DNA of 64,000 nt from Egibacteraceae bacterium (GCA_030447925.1 JAUJNX010000001.1:674767-738766); one strand, 5' to 3'; shown: positions 41,281 through 49,842, numbered from the stretch's first letter. The notes: generated from the sequence alone by a model not told the origin. Program-made: numbers and translations.

Positions 41281-41583
41281 TTGCACAGCGCCCACGGGGC
41301 AACGCTTCGCGCTGTGGATGAGTTCGCGCGCCGGTTGAGGGAAAAGGACTCCACGTACCGGGCTCGAGAAATTCAGGTACTGAGCTTGACGGCCCAGCTC
41401 GACCAGGCCGAGGCGGCTCGCCTCGAGGTAGTGGAACGCCTCCTTGGCCAGGACCGCACAGCCGGAGGCTTGGTCGCCGGGCCAAGGTCAGCCCAGGCGA
41501 ACGGCCCCGAACCCATCGGGTCTGCCGGCCAGGACGGGCGCGGGCATGAGCCATCGGGTGCCGACACCTCTACCTCGCCGTAG
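41281..41583 (+). CDS. Possible coiled-coil protein fragment, 100 aa
   Basis: A weak candidate from TTG 41281. Residues 10-50 (VDEFARRLREKDSTYRARE, IQVLSLTAQLDQAEAARLEV) form a heptad-like helix, then a Gly/Pro-rich tail without structure. The start has no proper ribosome-binding-site spacing. It may be the end of a lost gene. I would not rely on it without comparison. Confidence 0.25.
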   Translation: MHSAHGATLRAVDEFARRLREKDSTYRAREIQVLSLTAQLDQAEAARLEVVERLLGQDRTAGGLVAGPRSAQANGPEPIGSAGQDGRGHEPSGADTSTSP

Positions 41584-41807
41584 CGACCCCGCCCACTCGC
41601 CGGCGCACCACCCGTCCGGCCGTTGCCGTAGGCGCCGATGCGCGCGCAAGATGCTGCTGGCCGCCGTCCGCCGGGGTGACCCGGCAGGCGAACCGGCGAG
41701 CGTGTGAAGATTTCCTGGTCCTCGTTGTCGATCCGGGGCCAGGCTGTGCGACGGGAGGGTGCAGGGGCCGGAGAGGCCGGCCCGCACCCCGGACAGGAAC
41801 TCCTCTC
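41584..41807. other. Promoter region of the DGPF/ECF42 pair
   Basis: About 220 bp upstream of the DGPF start. ECF42-type promoters usually carry a TGTCGA-like -35 and a CGTC-like -10; GTTGTCGATCC lies at 41724-41734 and could be the -35, but I could not place a matching -10 with confidence. No gene lies here. Confidence 0.35.
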
Positions 41808-42170
41808 ATGAGCAAGTACATGATCCTCATCCACGAGCGCGAGGCCGACTACGCCACCATGACGCCCGAGGGCTGGCAGTCGCTCGTCGACGCGCACGGC
41901 GCGTTCACCAAGGCCGTCGCCGACCTCGGCGGCACGCTCGTCGGCGGCGAGGCACTGCAGCCGACGACCACCGCCACGTCGATCCGGTCCGGCGAGGTCA
42001 CCGACGGGCCGTTCGTCGAGTCCAAGGAGGCGCTCGGCGGGTTCTACATCGTCGAGGCGCGCGACCTCGACCACGCCCTCGAGATCGGCAAGCTCACGCC
42101 CGCCCCGTTCGGCGGGGTCGAGGTCCGGCCGGTCTTGGACTCCCCGGCCGCCAGCGGCAGCGGTCGCTGA
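41808..42170 (+). CDS. DGPF-domain (YCII-related) protein
   Basis: 120 aa. MSKYMILIHEREADYATMT, then GGTLVGGEALQPTTTATSIR and DGPFVESKEALGGFYIVEAR: the DGPF motif and Gly-Gly loop are the family signature. These small ferredoxin-like-fold proteins are the usual neighbours of ECF42 sigma factors, and the next gene is one. Their biochemical role is unknown. RBS GGACAGGAA lies about 10 nt upstream. The gene ends 12 bp before the sigma start. Confidence 0.85.
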   Translation: MSKYMILIHEREADYATMTPEGWQSLVDAHGAFTKAVADLGGTLVGGEALQPTTTATSIRSGEVTDGPFVESKEALGGFYIVEARDLDHALEIGKLTPAPFGGVEVRPVLDSPAASGSGR

Positions 42171-42182
42171 CCGCGTGACCGC

Positions 42183-43439
42183 GTGACCGCGACGCTCGGT
42201 GCGGTCGCCGAGGCACTGGCGGACGCGCCCCGTCGCGAGTGGGCCTTCGTGCTCGCCGCGACGGTGCGCGTCGCCGGCGACCTCGACGTCGCGGAGGAGT
42301 GCGCGCAGGAGGCGTACGTCGACGCCCTGCAGGTGTGGGCCCGCTCGGGCGTCCCCGACCGGCCCGGCGCCTGGCTGACCACGGCGGCCCGGTGCCGGGC
42401 CGTCGACCGGCTGCGGCGCGAGACCACGCTGCAGCGCAAGCTGCCGTTGCTCGTCGAGCCCGTCGAGGCGCCGTCCGAGCCGGGCGAGGAGCCGGACGAC
42501 GACACCGAGGCGGTGCCCGACGACCGGCTGCGGCTCGTCTTCACCTGCTGCCACCCGGCGCTCGAGCCCGCGGCCCGGATCGCCCTGACCCTGCGGCTGG
42601 TCTGCGGCGTCGCCACGCCGGACGTCGCCAGGGCCTTCCTCGTGCCCGAGCCGACGATGGCCGCCCGCATCACCCGCGCCAAGAAGAAGATCGCCCAGGC
42701 GAGGATCCCCTACCGGACGCCGGCCGCCGCCGAGCTCCCCGAGCGGCTCGACAGCGTGCTCAGCACCGTGCACCTGCTGTTCAGCGCCGGGCACACCGCG
42801 CCCACGGGCGAGGTGCTCGTGCGCGACGACCTCTGCGAGCGCGCCCTCGACCTCGCCCGCACCCTCGTGCGACTGCTGCCCGGCGAGCGCGAGGTGTACG
42901 GACTGCTCGGGCTGCTGCTGCTCATGCACGCCCGGCGCGCCACCAGGCTCGACGCCCGCGGCCGGCTCGTGCTGCTCGAGCACCAGGACCGGCACCGCTG
43001 GGACGAGCGCATGATCCTCGAAGGGCTGCGGCACACCGTCCTCGGGCTGCAGGGCCGGCCGGGGCGCTTCGCACTGCAGGCCGCGATCGCCGGCGCCCAC
43101 GCGACCGCCCCCGCCTTCGACCTCACCGACTGGCCGAGGATCGTGCACCTGTACGACCTGCTGCTCGCGGTCGAGCCGTCGCCGGTCGTCGAGCTCAACC
43201 GCGCGGCGGCGGTGGCGTTCGCGGACGGGCCGGCCCCGGCGCTGGCCGTCGTCGAGCGGCTGGCGGACGACCCGCGCCTACGCGCCTACCCGTACGTGCA
43301 CGCCGTCCGCGCGGACCTGCTGCGGCGACTGGACCGTCCGGTCGAGGCGGCGCAGTCGTACCGGGCGGCGCTCGACCTCACCGCCAACGGTGCCGAACGT
43401 GACTTCCTGCAGCGCCGCCTCGACGAGCTCGCCCACTGA
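42183..43439 (+). CDS. ECF42-type sigma factor with C-terminal TPR-like extension
   Basis: 418 aa. Residues 15-90 form sigma region 2 (AAECAQEAYVDALQVW-like ECAQEAYVDALQVWARSG, then GAWLTTAARCRAVDRLRRET). Region 4 follows (LVFTCCHPALEPAARIALTL, VCGVATPDVARAFLVPEPTM, RITRAKKKI). The C-terminal half, with YGLLGLLLLMHARRATR, GPAPALAVVERLADDPRLR and AAQSYRAALDLTANGAERDF, is the DUF6596/TPR-like extension that defines ECF42 and replaces an anti-sigma factor. It pairs with the DGPF gene upstream and likely drives it. GTG start 42183. No anti-sigma gene is present, as expected. Confidence 0.9.
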   Translation: MTATLGAVAEALADAPRREWAFVLAATVRVAGDLDVAEECAQEAYVDALQVWARSGVPDRPGAWLTTAARCRAVDRLRRETTLQRKLPLLVEPVEAPSEPGEEPDDDTEAVPDDRLRLVFTCCHPALEPAARIALTLRLVCGVATPDVARAFLVPEPTMAARITRAKKKIAQARIPYRTPAAAELPERLDSVLSTVHLLFSAGHTAPTGEVLVRDDLCERALDLARTLVRLLPGEREVYGLLGLLLLMHARRATRLDARGRLVLLEHQDRHRWDERMILEGLRHTVLGLQGRPGRFALQAAIAGAHATAPAFDLTDWPRIVHLYDLLLAVEPSPVVELNRAAAVAFADGPAPALAVVERLADDPRLRAYPYVHAVRADLLRRLDRPVEAAQSYRAALDLTANGAERDFLQRRLDELAH

Positions 43440-43489
43440 CGCCCCAGGACCCCCGGTCCACCACCCCCGACACCTCCCCCGCTGATCGT

Positions 43490-43567
43490 CGCATTGTCAT
43501 AACAGTCGCCCACTGTGCCCATAGAGCCGAGCAGGCCGGCGTTGCGGATCACGACCACTGACCCCAC
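43490..43567 (-). mobile_element. IS3-family transposase scrap
   Basis: On the minus strand, the words RNAGLLGSMGTVGDCYDNA match the conserved SMGxVGDCYDNA segment of IS3-group transposases (the block before the last catalytic Glu). Only about 25 codons remain. The scrap lies between the sigma gene and a small membrane protein gene and is not functional. Confidence 0.65.
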
Positions 43568-43599
43568 ACCCGAGCTGTCCGGTGAACGGGGGCAAGCTC

Positions 43600-43851
43600 A
43601 TGTCCGTGTGGTCGATGCTTGTTCTGGTCTCCCCCGTTCTTCTGCTCTTGGTCATCACGGGGGTGGTGCTGCTCACCGCCCTGTTTCGCGTCCCGCGGAC
43701 GGAGGTCCCCACGGTGCTCTCGGTGTGCTCGACCGTGCTGTGCCGCTTCGCTGACCGCGTCACCTACCCGCGCCAGCACCGCCGGCTCCTGGACGGTGGC
43801 CCGTCGACGGCCGAAGCTGTCACAAGGGGCAAGGACGGAGGCGGCCAGTGA
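43600..43851 (+). CDS. Small membrane protein, 83 aa
   Basis: From ATG 43600: MSVWSMLVLVSPVLLLLVIT then GVVLLTALFRVPRTEVPTVL gives one or two hydrophobic helices, followed by a basic, soluble tail (CRFADRVTYPRQHRRLLDGG) ending in a Lys/Gly-rich end. No family is known to me. GGGGG lies upstream as a weak binding site. Could be an accessory membrane protein of the neighbouring cargo. Confidence 0.45.
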   Translation: MSVWSMLVLVSPVLLLLVITGVVLLTALFRVPRTEVPTVLSVCSTVLCRFADRVTYPRQHRRLLDGGPSTAEAVTRGKDGGGQ

Positions 43852-44125
43852 CACGGGCCCGGCGGCGGCGCGATCCCGTTGCACGCGCAGCCCTGGCACC
43901 CGGTCTTGCGGCGTTCCTGGACGCGGCGATCGGGTCCATGACCGTTGAGCAAAAGTAGCAGGCCCCACCTGGTGTGCCTCCTCGCCGGCCTGGGAGTGGG
44001 ACACGTCCGGATCGATCACCTCCCGGCCCCCTGTGGCGAATGCGTGGCGAACACCGGTCGATGCTGTCCGGCCTCGCGGTTCCACCCCTGGTCAAAGGCG
44101 GTTTCACGTCCGCTCCCCGGGCGCC
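43852..44125. other. Region between cargo and right attachment site
   Basis: No convincing gene. It holds the GTGGCGAATGCGTGGCGA block shared with 39292. This is typical of the end of an element, where only recombination-related sequence is kept. Confidence 0.45.
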
Positions 44126-44168
44126 TTCCTAAACCGTGTGTCGCAGGTTCGAATCCTGCCGGGCGCAC
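44126..44168 (+). other. Right attachment site: 3' half of tRNA-Arg(CCU)
   Basis: TTCCTAAACCGTGTGTCGCA, then GGTTCGAATCCTGCCGGGCG and CAC: this is the anticodon loop (CCT), variable loop, T-arm (GCAGG/CCTGC) and acceptor strand of a tRNA-Arg. The 5' half is absent: upstream sequence cannot pair with the acceptor or anticodon stem. Identity that begins at the anticodon loop and runs to the tRNA 3' end is the classic core used by tyrosine integrases. The intact tRNA gene should sit at the other end of the element, left of this window. Confidence 0.78.
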
Positions 44169-44456
44169 CCCACCCCACCCCGCCGAACACCTCCTGACCA
44201 GCGCAACAGTACCCGTGTTCGGATGGCAGGTGCCCGGCCGTGCCCACCGAGGCGCCCCGTCTCCCGTCGCGCAGCGCCGACGAGGCGGACGCATCACCGG
44301 CGCGTGCGGGCCCGCAGGCTGGCTCCTGCTGGCACGCGAACCTGCCGCACCTGTGGCGCGGGCTGGTCGACGCTGTCCTCAACTGCGGTGGGAGGCTCCC
44401 GGCGGGCCGGTCTGGCCGTGCCCCGCGCTGCCTGCCGTTGCGTTCTCGCCGGACGC
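44169..44456. other. Flank after the attachment site
   Basis: Its first 75 bp resemble the flank behind the decayed att copy (39185-39260), so both copies include sequence beyond the tRNA end. The rest is gene-free and leads to the convergent SGNH hydrolase gene. Confidence 0.45.
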
Positions 44457-45275
44457 TCAGGTGTGGGCGGTTCTACCGGCTCTCGGCTGCCACGGCTGCC
44501 CAACCCGCTGCCTACGAACTGTGTGCTGCCGGTGCGACAGTTCCTGGGCCAGGGTGCGGGCCAGGGTCTCGGCGAGGAGCCGGTGGCCGAGCGGCCCGGG
44601 GTGGAACCCGTCGGCGGACATGGCCGCGGGGGTGGCTCGGAAGCGGTCGCCGACCGCGGCGGCGAGGTCGACGAAACGCATCTCCGGTCGGCCGCGCGCC
44701 GCCTGCCGTTGCGCGCAGCCCACGGGCACGGCGAGCGTGTTCGCCGCGCGGCGCAGCAGCGGCCCGATCGCGGTGACGGTGTCGAAGCGGACGTTGCCGC
44801 ACAGCAGCACCGTGCCGCTGACGTGCTCGGCGAGGGCGTCCAGCAGCCGGCGCGTCCAGCGCAGGACCCGCCAGGGCGGCGTGCCCAGCACGACGTCGTT
44901 GGACCCCACGATCACGACTGCCGCCTCGGCCGGCCGCGCGCGGAGGCGGGGCGCCTGCTCCACGGCGACGTCCTCGGTCCGCGCCCCCGGCCGGCCGTGG
45001 CCGGCCACCGTGACGGATCGCCGCACGTGCACCGCCAGCTGCTCGGCGAGCTGCACGGGGAGCGCGAGCCGCGGGTCGCGGGCGCCGACGCCGTTGGCGA
45101 CCGAGTCACCGAGCACGGCGAGCTCCAGCGGCGCACGGGCGGCGGTCGCCGGTCCGTCGACCGTGACGTCGATGGCGTGACCGGGCAGCCGGTGCTCCTC
45201 CACCCGGCGCAGGGGTCCCGCCACCCAGCCGGGGGGCCTGTCCCAACTCGGCTGCACGGGACTGCTCGCGACCAT
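44457..45275 (-). CDS. SGNH/GDSL hydrolase
   Basis: 272 aa. Block I LAVLGDSVANGVGARD carries the nucleophile Ser near residue 58; block III GSNDVVLG has the Asn; block V SADGFHPGPLGHRLLAE gives the Asp/His pair. This is the SGNH family of small esterases/lipases. No signal peptide is visible, so the enzyme is likely cytoplasmic. ATG 45275 was chosen since GAGGAGG lies 8 nt upstream; an alternative start is 45308. First chromosomal gene beyond the attachment site, with no operon partner on its strand. Confidence 0.8.
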   Translation of the reverse strand: MVASSPVQPSWDRPPGWVAGPLRRVEEHRLPGHAIDVTVDGPATAARAPLELAVLGDSVANGVGARDPRLALPVQLAEQLAVHVRRSVTVAGHGRPGARTEDVAVEQAPRLRARPAEAAVVIVGSNDVVLGTPPWRVLRWTRRLLDALAEHVSGTVLLCGNVRFDTVTAIGPLLRRAANTLAVPVGCAQRQAARGRPEMRFVDLAAAVGDRFRATPAAMSADGFHPGPLGHRLLAETLARTLAQELSHRQHTVRRQRVGQPWQPRAGRTAHT

Positions 45276-45468
45276 GGGTCCGTCCTCCTCCTCGTTCTCC
45301 CACCACATCGGGCAGGAGGCGAACGTGCCCGCGGCGCACCGCCACGCCGCCCCCAGGGTGGTCAGCAGCGGCTACCGATCGCAAGGTAGGCGCGGTCGCA
45401 CGGCAGGGAGACGGTCACGGGCGGGCGGACGGTACCGCCCCGCGGTGTCCCGAGGAGACGGAGCAGTC

Positions 45469-46266
45469 GTGGCGACCCTGGTGTTCTTCCATGCCCATCC
45501 CGACGACGAGACGTTGTCGACCGGCGGCACGATGGCGCTGGCGTCACTGCGTGGCCACCGGGTCGTGCTGGTGACCGCCACGCTGGGACGCCGCAGTGGT
45601 GCGGCGGAGGGGGCGGGAGGTCTGGTGGCGGTGCGCCGCGCGCGCGAGCTCCGGTCGGCGGCCGCCCTGTTGGGGGTGCGCCGGATCGAGTACCTGGGGT
45701 ACCGGGACTCCGGCCGCGGGCCGGGGGCGCCGGACCCGGGCGGGTTCGCCACGGCCGACCACGACGAGGCGGCCGCCCGCCTGGCGGAGGTCCTGCGCCA
45801 GGAGTCCCCGGACGGCGTCGTCGTGTACGACCGTTCCGGCCAGTACGGTCATCCGGATCACGTGGCAGCGTCCGCGGTGGGACACCGCGCGGCGGAGCTG
45901 GCGGACGTGCCGGTGGTGTACGAGGCCAGCTTCAGCCGTGAACGGGTCCAGGCCCTGGTGCGCCGCCTGCCCGGGGGCGGGCGGCTGGCGGCCGCTGTCG
46001 GGCAGGACCCGGAGGCGGTGGGTCTGCCGCAGCGGTGCTTCACCGTGCGGGTGGACGTGACCGACGTGCGGGCCGTCAAGCTGGCCGCCCTCGCCTGCCA
46101 CCGCAGCCAGCACGGCCGGCTGCTCGCGGCGGCCGCCTGGGCCCTGCCGGCGTGGTTCGACCAGGTCGTCGCCGCCGAGTGGTTCATCCGCCGGTCCCGG
46201 GTCCCGGACGGGCCGGCTCCGCTGGAGGGCCTTGCGGCTTCGGCGCGGGCCGTCGCTGTGGGTTGA
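45469..46266 (+). CDS. PIG-L/LmbE-family deacetylase
   Basis: 265 aa. The zinc site AHPDDETLS (His10, Asp13, Glu14) close to the N-terminus and the second ligand motif YGHPDHVAAS near residue 129 identify a PIG-L family N-deacetylase. Members include MshB of mycothiol synthesis and mycothiol-conjugate amidase; the length and the LGYRDSG motif after IEYL agree with this group. The substrate could be a GlcNAc-inositol compound or an antibiotic-type sugar amide. GTG 45469 is used (GGAG 5 nt upstream). Confidence 0.82.
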   Translation: MATLVFFHAHPDDETLSTGGTMALASLRGHRVVLVTATLGRRSGAAEGAGGLVAVRRARELRSAAALLGVRRIEYLGYRDSGRGPGAPDPGGFATADHDEAAARLAEVLRQESPDGVVVYDRSGQYGHPDHVAASAVGHRAAELADVPVVYEASFSRERVQALVRRLPGGGRLAAAVGQDPEAVGLPQRCFTVRVDVTDVRAVKLAALACHRSQHGRLLAAAAWALPAWFDQVVAAEWFIRRSRVPDGPAPLEGLAASARAVAVG

Positions 46267-46386
46267 CGCGGTTCCCGCGTCCACCCGCGTCCGGGTAGCC
46301 GCATCTGCACGCCCGCGGGGCAGCGCGGCGAGGCCGGCCCGGGGAGGTGTGAGGTCGTCAGGCAAATCCACGAGAGGTGCGATCAG

Positions 46387-46983
46387 ATGCGAGCGATGCA
46401 GGGAACACGCGGGGGGTCGGCTGCGGTGCTGGCGGGGGTGCTGCTGGTGCTGGCCGCGCCGGTGGCGGGCGCGCAGGTCGAGGAGGACGTCATCGATCTG
46501 GGGGGCTACACCGTCGACCCCGGGGGGCCGCTGGCCATCGGGGGCGTCTGCCCCGATCCCGCCGCCGGGGAGCCGGCGGCGGTGGCGTTCGGCGGTGACA
46601 TCGGGGAGGGCGACCTCGGCGAGGTCGCGACCGCGGAGGACGGGGCGTTCGAGGACGAGTTCACCGTCCCCGACGACATCCTCCCGGGTACCGGCACGCT
46701 GACGGTCCGGTGTGCGGACGGCACCGAGCTGGTGGGCGAGCTGAACGTCAACGACCCCGAGGACCCGCAGGAGACCGGGACCGAGGTGGCCTCGCCGTCG
46801 CCCACGGCCTCGCCGTCGCCCTCCCCGGGGGTGCAGGACGACGTCCAGGTGCCCGCGCGCGGGCCGGACACGGGGGCCGGCGGCGCGGCGGACGACGACC
46901 GTCCGTCGATCCCGGTGCTGATCGCACTGGCTGCCGTCGCGGCCGTCGCGGGCCTCGCCGCCCACCGGTTGGAGCGGCGCTGA
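46387..46983 (+). CDS. Secreted cell-surface protein with C-terminal anchor
   Basis: 198 aa. Signal peptide GGSAAVLAGVLLVLAAPVAG then AQ. The mature domain (GGYTVDPGGPLAIGGVCPDP, LPGTGTLTVRCADG) has two Cys and an Ig-like strand pattern. A Ser/Pro-Thr linker (ASPSPTASPSPSPGV) leads to ARGPDTGAGG, then IPVLIALAAVAAVAGLAAH and RLERR. The order motif-helix-basic tail resembles sortase substrates, with PDTG in place of LPxTG. It probably sits on the wall or membrane surface. Convergent with the antiporter gene. Confidence 0.7.
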   Translation: MRAMQGTRGGSAAVLAGVLLVLAAPVAGAQVEEDVIDLGGYTVDPGGPLAIGGVCPDPAAGEPAAVAFGGDIGEGDLGEVATAEDGAFEDEFTVPDDILPGTGTLTVRCADGTELVGELNVNDPEDPQETGTEVASPSPTASPSPSPGVQDDVQVPARGPDTGAGGAADDDRPSIPVLIALAAVAAVAGLAAHRLERR

Positions 46984-46988
46984 GGCGA

Positions 46989-48188
46989 CTACGGCGTCCC
47001 GTCCCGGCCGACCGGGCCGGGCGGGACGCCGGAGGCCGTCCCTTCGCGGTCCTCGCGCAGCAGCCTGGAGACGAGCACGTCGGTCGAGGAGTGCGCGACG
47101 ATCGACAGGGCGGTGGTGAGGGCGACGAGGTGGAACAGCTCGTCGGCCCGCGGGATGCCCGACTGGAGGATGAGCAGGCCGTAGACGACCGAGGCGAAGC
47201 CCTTCGGCCCGAACCACGCGGCGGCGAGGAACTCGCGGCGGGGCAGCCGGCGGGCGATCGCGGCGCCCAGCGCCAGGGGGCGGACCAGCAGCAGCGCGAG
47301 CACGGCGAAGACGTAGCCGCCGGCCCCGATCTCGCCGAGGAACTGCGGCGAGACGACCAGGCCGAAGACGAACAGGGCGGCGAGCTTCAGCAGCTCGGCG
47401 ACCGGTTCGCCCAGCCGCTCGAAGGCGTGGCGGGTGCGCGGCGAGGCGCTCGCCACCGTGACGCCGGCGGCGAAGGCCGCCAGGAACAGGTTGGCCCGGA
47501 CCGACGAGGCGACGGCGAACACCAGCAGCCCGATGGCGAAGCCGTTGAGCGGCTCGTAGACGCCGTGCGCGGCGAACAGGCGCGACCGCTCCGCGCGGAT
47601 CGCCAGCCACGGGATCGCGACCCCGATGGCGACGCCCTCGACGAGCTCGAGCAGGGCGAGGCCGACCTCCTGCTCACTGCCCACCGCGGCGAGCAGCACG
47701 ATGACGATCGGCAGTGCGAGCCCGTCGTTCAGGCCGCTCTCGACGTTGAGCAGGCGCCGCAGCCGCAGCGGCACCTCCTGACGGCCGACCACCGCGGCGG
47801 CGAAGACCGGGTCGGTCGGGCTGAGCGCCGCGCCGAGCAGGAGCGCCTCCGGCCAGGGCAGGCCGGCCACGGCGACCCCCAGGGCGGCGGTGCCGAGCAG
47901 GGTCAGCGGCAACCCGAACAGGAGGGCGCGGCCGGGCAGCCGCCAGGCGCCGGCGAGGTCGCGGATCCCGACGCGCATGCCGTCGGTGAACAGCGTCGCG
48001 AACAGCGCGACCTCGGCGACGATGGCGACCAGGTCGTCGGCGGGGGGAGCCCCATTGGTGAACGCGACCCCGGTGACGACCCCCGAAGCGAGGAACAGCA
48101 CCGCCGTGGACAGCACCGTCCGGTCCGCCCGGCCGGACAGGAGCACGGCGGCGACCAGGGTGACGGCGAATCCCACGAGGAGGACCAC
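46989..48188 (-). CDS. CPA1-type cation/proton antiporter
   Basis: 399 aa with about 11-12 membrane helices. Two motifs fix the family: GAALSPTDPVFAAAVVG and LLNVESGLNDGLALPIVIVL, the paired Asp/Asn region of Na+/H+ antiporters. The C-terminal cytoplasmic tail is short. It would export Na+ or K+ in exchange for H+. The first helix starts right at the N-terminus (MVLLVGFAVTLVAAVLL). The gene ends 5 bp after the convergent surface-protein gene, and its stop region forms half of the terminator hairpin. Confidence 0.88.
   Translation of the reverse strand: MVLLVGFAVTLVAAVLLSGRADRTVLSTAVLFLASGVVTGVAFTNGAPPADDLVAIVAEVALFATLFTDGMRVGIRDLAGAWRLPGRALLFGLPLTLLGTAALGVAVAGLPWPEALLLGAALSPTDPVFAAAVVGRQEVPLRLRRLLNVESGLNDGLALPIVIVLLAAVGSEQEVGLALLELVEGVAIGVAIPWLAIRAERSRLFAAHGVYEPLNGFAIGLLVFAVASSVRANLFLAAFAAGVTVASASPRTRHAFERLGEPVAELLKLAALFVFGLVVSPQFLGEIGAGGYVFAVLALLLVRPLALGAAIARRLPRREFLAAAWFGPKGFASVVYGLLILQSGIPRADELFHLVALTTALSIVAHSSTDVLVSRLLREDREGTASGVPPGPVGRDGTP
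46993..47030. terminator. Bidirectional hairpin between convergent genes
   Basis: GGCGTCCC at 46993-47000 pairs with GGGACGCC at 47023-47030, and inner CCCGGCC/GGCCGGG arms extend the stem with one bulge. It lies at the meeting point of two convergent genes and overlaps the antiporter's last codons. No T-run, so strength is uncertain. Confidence 0.5.
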
Positions 48189-48208
48189 GACGCTGGCATA
48201 CCCGGATC

Positions 48209-48771
48209 GCCCTCCCCGGCTACCGCGGATCCGGTAGGGACATGCGACCGGTCTGGGGCACGCCGCGGCCGGTGCTCAGGGGATGCTGCGAACAGATCTG
48301 CACGTCCCCCGATCGAGGAGTTGAACGAGATGGTGCGCAGGCAGGACCAGTTGACGACCCCCGACGGCGCGCACGCCGCCCGCGGCCCCGACGACCGGCG
48401 CGGGAGGGGACCCTGGCCGTGGGTCATCGCGCTGCTGGTGCTGGCGGCGCTGGCTGTCGCGGTGTGGTTCGCGCTCGGCGGTGACGCCGATGTCGATACC
48501 GAGGGCCAGTTCGACGTTGACGTGCCCGCCGTCGATGCCGATGTCGAGGCGCCGGACGTGAACGTCGAGGGTGGTGACCTGCCCGAGGTCGACGTCGAGG
48601 GTGGTGACGCCGAGGCCGAGGTGCCCGGCGCCCCGACCCCCGGCAATCCCGACTAGCTTCCCGGCAACCTCCCCGGCGTCCCGCCATTCGGCGGGGCGCC
48701 TCGCGCTGCTGGTGGAGGAGGCGCGCGTGGACGGCGCGTGCCCGCAGGTCCTGTTCGCCGGCTGGTCCGCC
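48209..48771 (+). repeat. 0.56-kb duplicated segment, copy 1
   Basis: Nearly identical to 54478-55069 over its whole length, starting CCCTCCCCGGCTACCGCGGA and ending at GGCTGGTCCGCC. It includes an upstream region, one small gene and 115 bp after its stop. Copy 1 lacks a 30-nt tandem unit present in copy 2 and has one extra G at about 48405. Only scattered substitutions differ otherwise, so the duplication is young. Confidence 0.9.
48330..48656 (+). CDS. Single-pass membrane protein with acidic Asp/Val repeat tail
   Basis: 108 aa. ATG 48330 has GAGGAG 9 nt upstream. A soluble N-terminus (MVRRQDQLTTPDGAHAARG) precedes one membrane helix (WPWVIALLVLAALAVAVWFA) and an extracytoplasmic tail made of short DVxxxDVEA-like repeats (FDVDVPAVDADVEAPDVNV, then EGGDLPEVDVEGGDAEAEV). 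The tail is very acidic with Asp in a regular pattern, so it may bind cations or form beta strands. The upstream part of the duplicate (48209-48329) is the shared promoter region. It is intact here, in contrast to the copy at 54599. Confidence 0.7.
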   Translation: MVRRQDQLTTPDGAHAARGPDDRRGRGPWPWVIALLVLAALAVAVWFALGGDADVDTEGQFDVDVPAVDADVEAPDVNVEGGDLPEVDVEGGDAEAEVPGAPTPGNPD

Positions 48772-49842
48772 GCCGGGACCCGTAGGAACGATCAGGAGCG
48801 GCACCGACTGGCGCGTTCGGGAGCCGTCGTCGCCGCCTGACAGGGACTCGTGAGCCAGCCCATAGTGGTGGTAGAGCGTCCGCTCTCCGGACTCGTCGAG
48901 GTGGTCGCCGGCGTCCATGCGCGGCGCTTCTGCCACCAGCCCTTTGCTGAACGGCACGTACAGCTCGCCGTCCTGGAGCGTCGCGTCGCTGAGACGATCG
49001 CCAGGGCGATGAGCACCACGGCGGCGAGCCCGTAGCGCACCAGCTTGCGGGCGGAGCAGCGGCCGCAGGCGTCGCCCGCGCGGCGCGCGACCAGTGGTTC
49101 CAGCAGCGGCGAGAGGACGCCGCGGCCGCGACGACCGCTGCGCCGGTGACCGCCCGCCCGGCGACGCTGTCGGTGTCGGTGTCGACCAGCAGGCGCCAGA
49201 ACTCCTCCACGCCGTCGGGCCCCCACAGTGAGCTCGCGCGCCGCCTCGTCCGCGACGGCCTCGTCGGCCACGACGACGTAGCGCCCGGCGCGCACGTGCT
49301 GATCGGAGGAGAAGTCGCGGCGGCCGCGGGTCACGGCGTGGCCCACCAGCCCGAGCACGACGCCCACGACCGCGCCGACCAGGATGTCCCACCGGGCAAG
49401 GACCGCCGCCGTCGCCAGCGGCGTGACCAGGGTGAGCAGCCCGAGTACCAGGCCGATGATCCCGCCGGTCATGGCACCCCCCGTCAGACCGGTGAGCGCG
49501 GCGCGGGGGTAGCCGAAGCGGCCGGTCACCTGCTCCACCACGCGCAGGTCCTCGCCGACGATGGCGAGGTGCTCGACGGGGAACCGGCGGTCCGACAGCG
49601 CGTCGACCGCGGCCTGGGCGTGGGCGTGGTCGCGGAAGGCGGCGATCGTCCGGCGGTTGTCGGGCAGGGGCAGGGACCTGGTGTTCCGCCTGGTCAAGCG
49701 GTACGACCAGCGATGTCCCCGCAGCCCGACCTTGCGCCCACCTCCCACCCGGGTGTGCGCTCCTACCGGCGGCCGGGTACGCAGCCCGCCCTCCCCGCGG
49801 CCACGCTGCCCGCATGGATGCCCTCGCGGACCGCGGTTCGTC
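48772..49842 (-). pseudogene. Decayed stress-protein / PRC-barrel gene
   Basis: The minus strand reads, in one frame, from about 49690: DNRRTIAAFRDHAHAQAAVD, FPVEHLAIVGEDLRVVEQV and two membrane helices (GGIIGLVLGLLTLVTPLATA, WDILVGAVVGVVLGLVGHAV), as in general stress protein 17M/YflT. A frame change near 49215 follows, then a helix KLVRYGLAAVVLIALAIVS. In yet another frame comes LQDGELYVPFSKGLVAEAPR, then MDAGDHLDESGERTLYHHYG, which strongly resembles the PRC-barrel protein at 60626. Two breaks and no usable start show a dead fusion of two stress genes. Confidence 0.6.

Noticed and set aside
41373..43148. 591-codon minus-strand frame opposite DGPF/ECF42
   Set aside because: Antisense to two well-supported genes, with Gly/Arg/Gln-rich shadow composition.
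44101..44168. Intact tRNA-Arg gene
   Set aside because: The 5' half does not pair with the acceptor and anticodon stems, so only the 3' half is present.
44104..44382. Minus-strand frame containing GRIRTCDTRFRK
   Set aside because: This well-known false protein is the antisense of a tRNA; it only confirms the tRNA fragment.
45544..47610. 688-codon minus-strand frame across PIG-L and antiporter genes
   Set aside because: No family motifs and composition of an out-of-frame shadow in GC-rich DNA.
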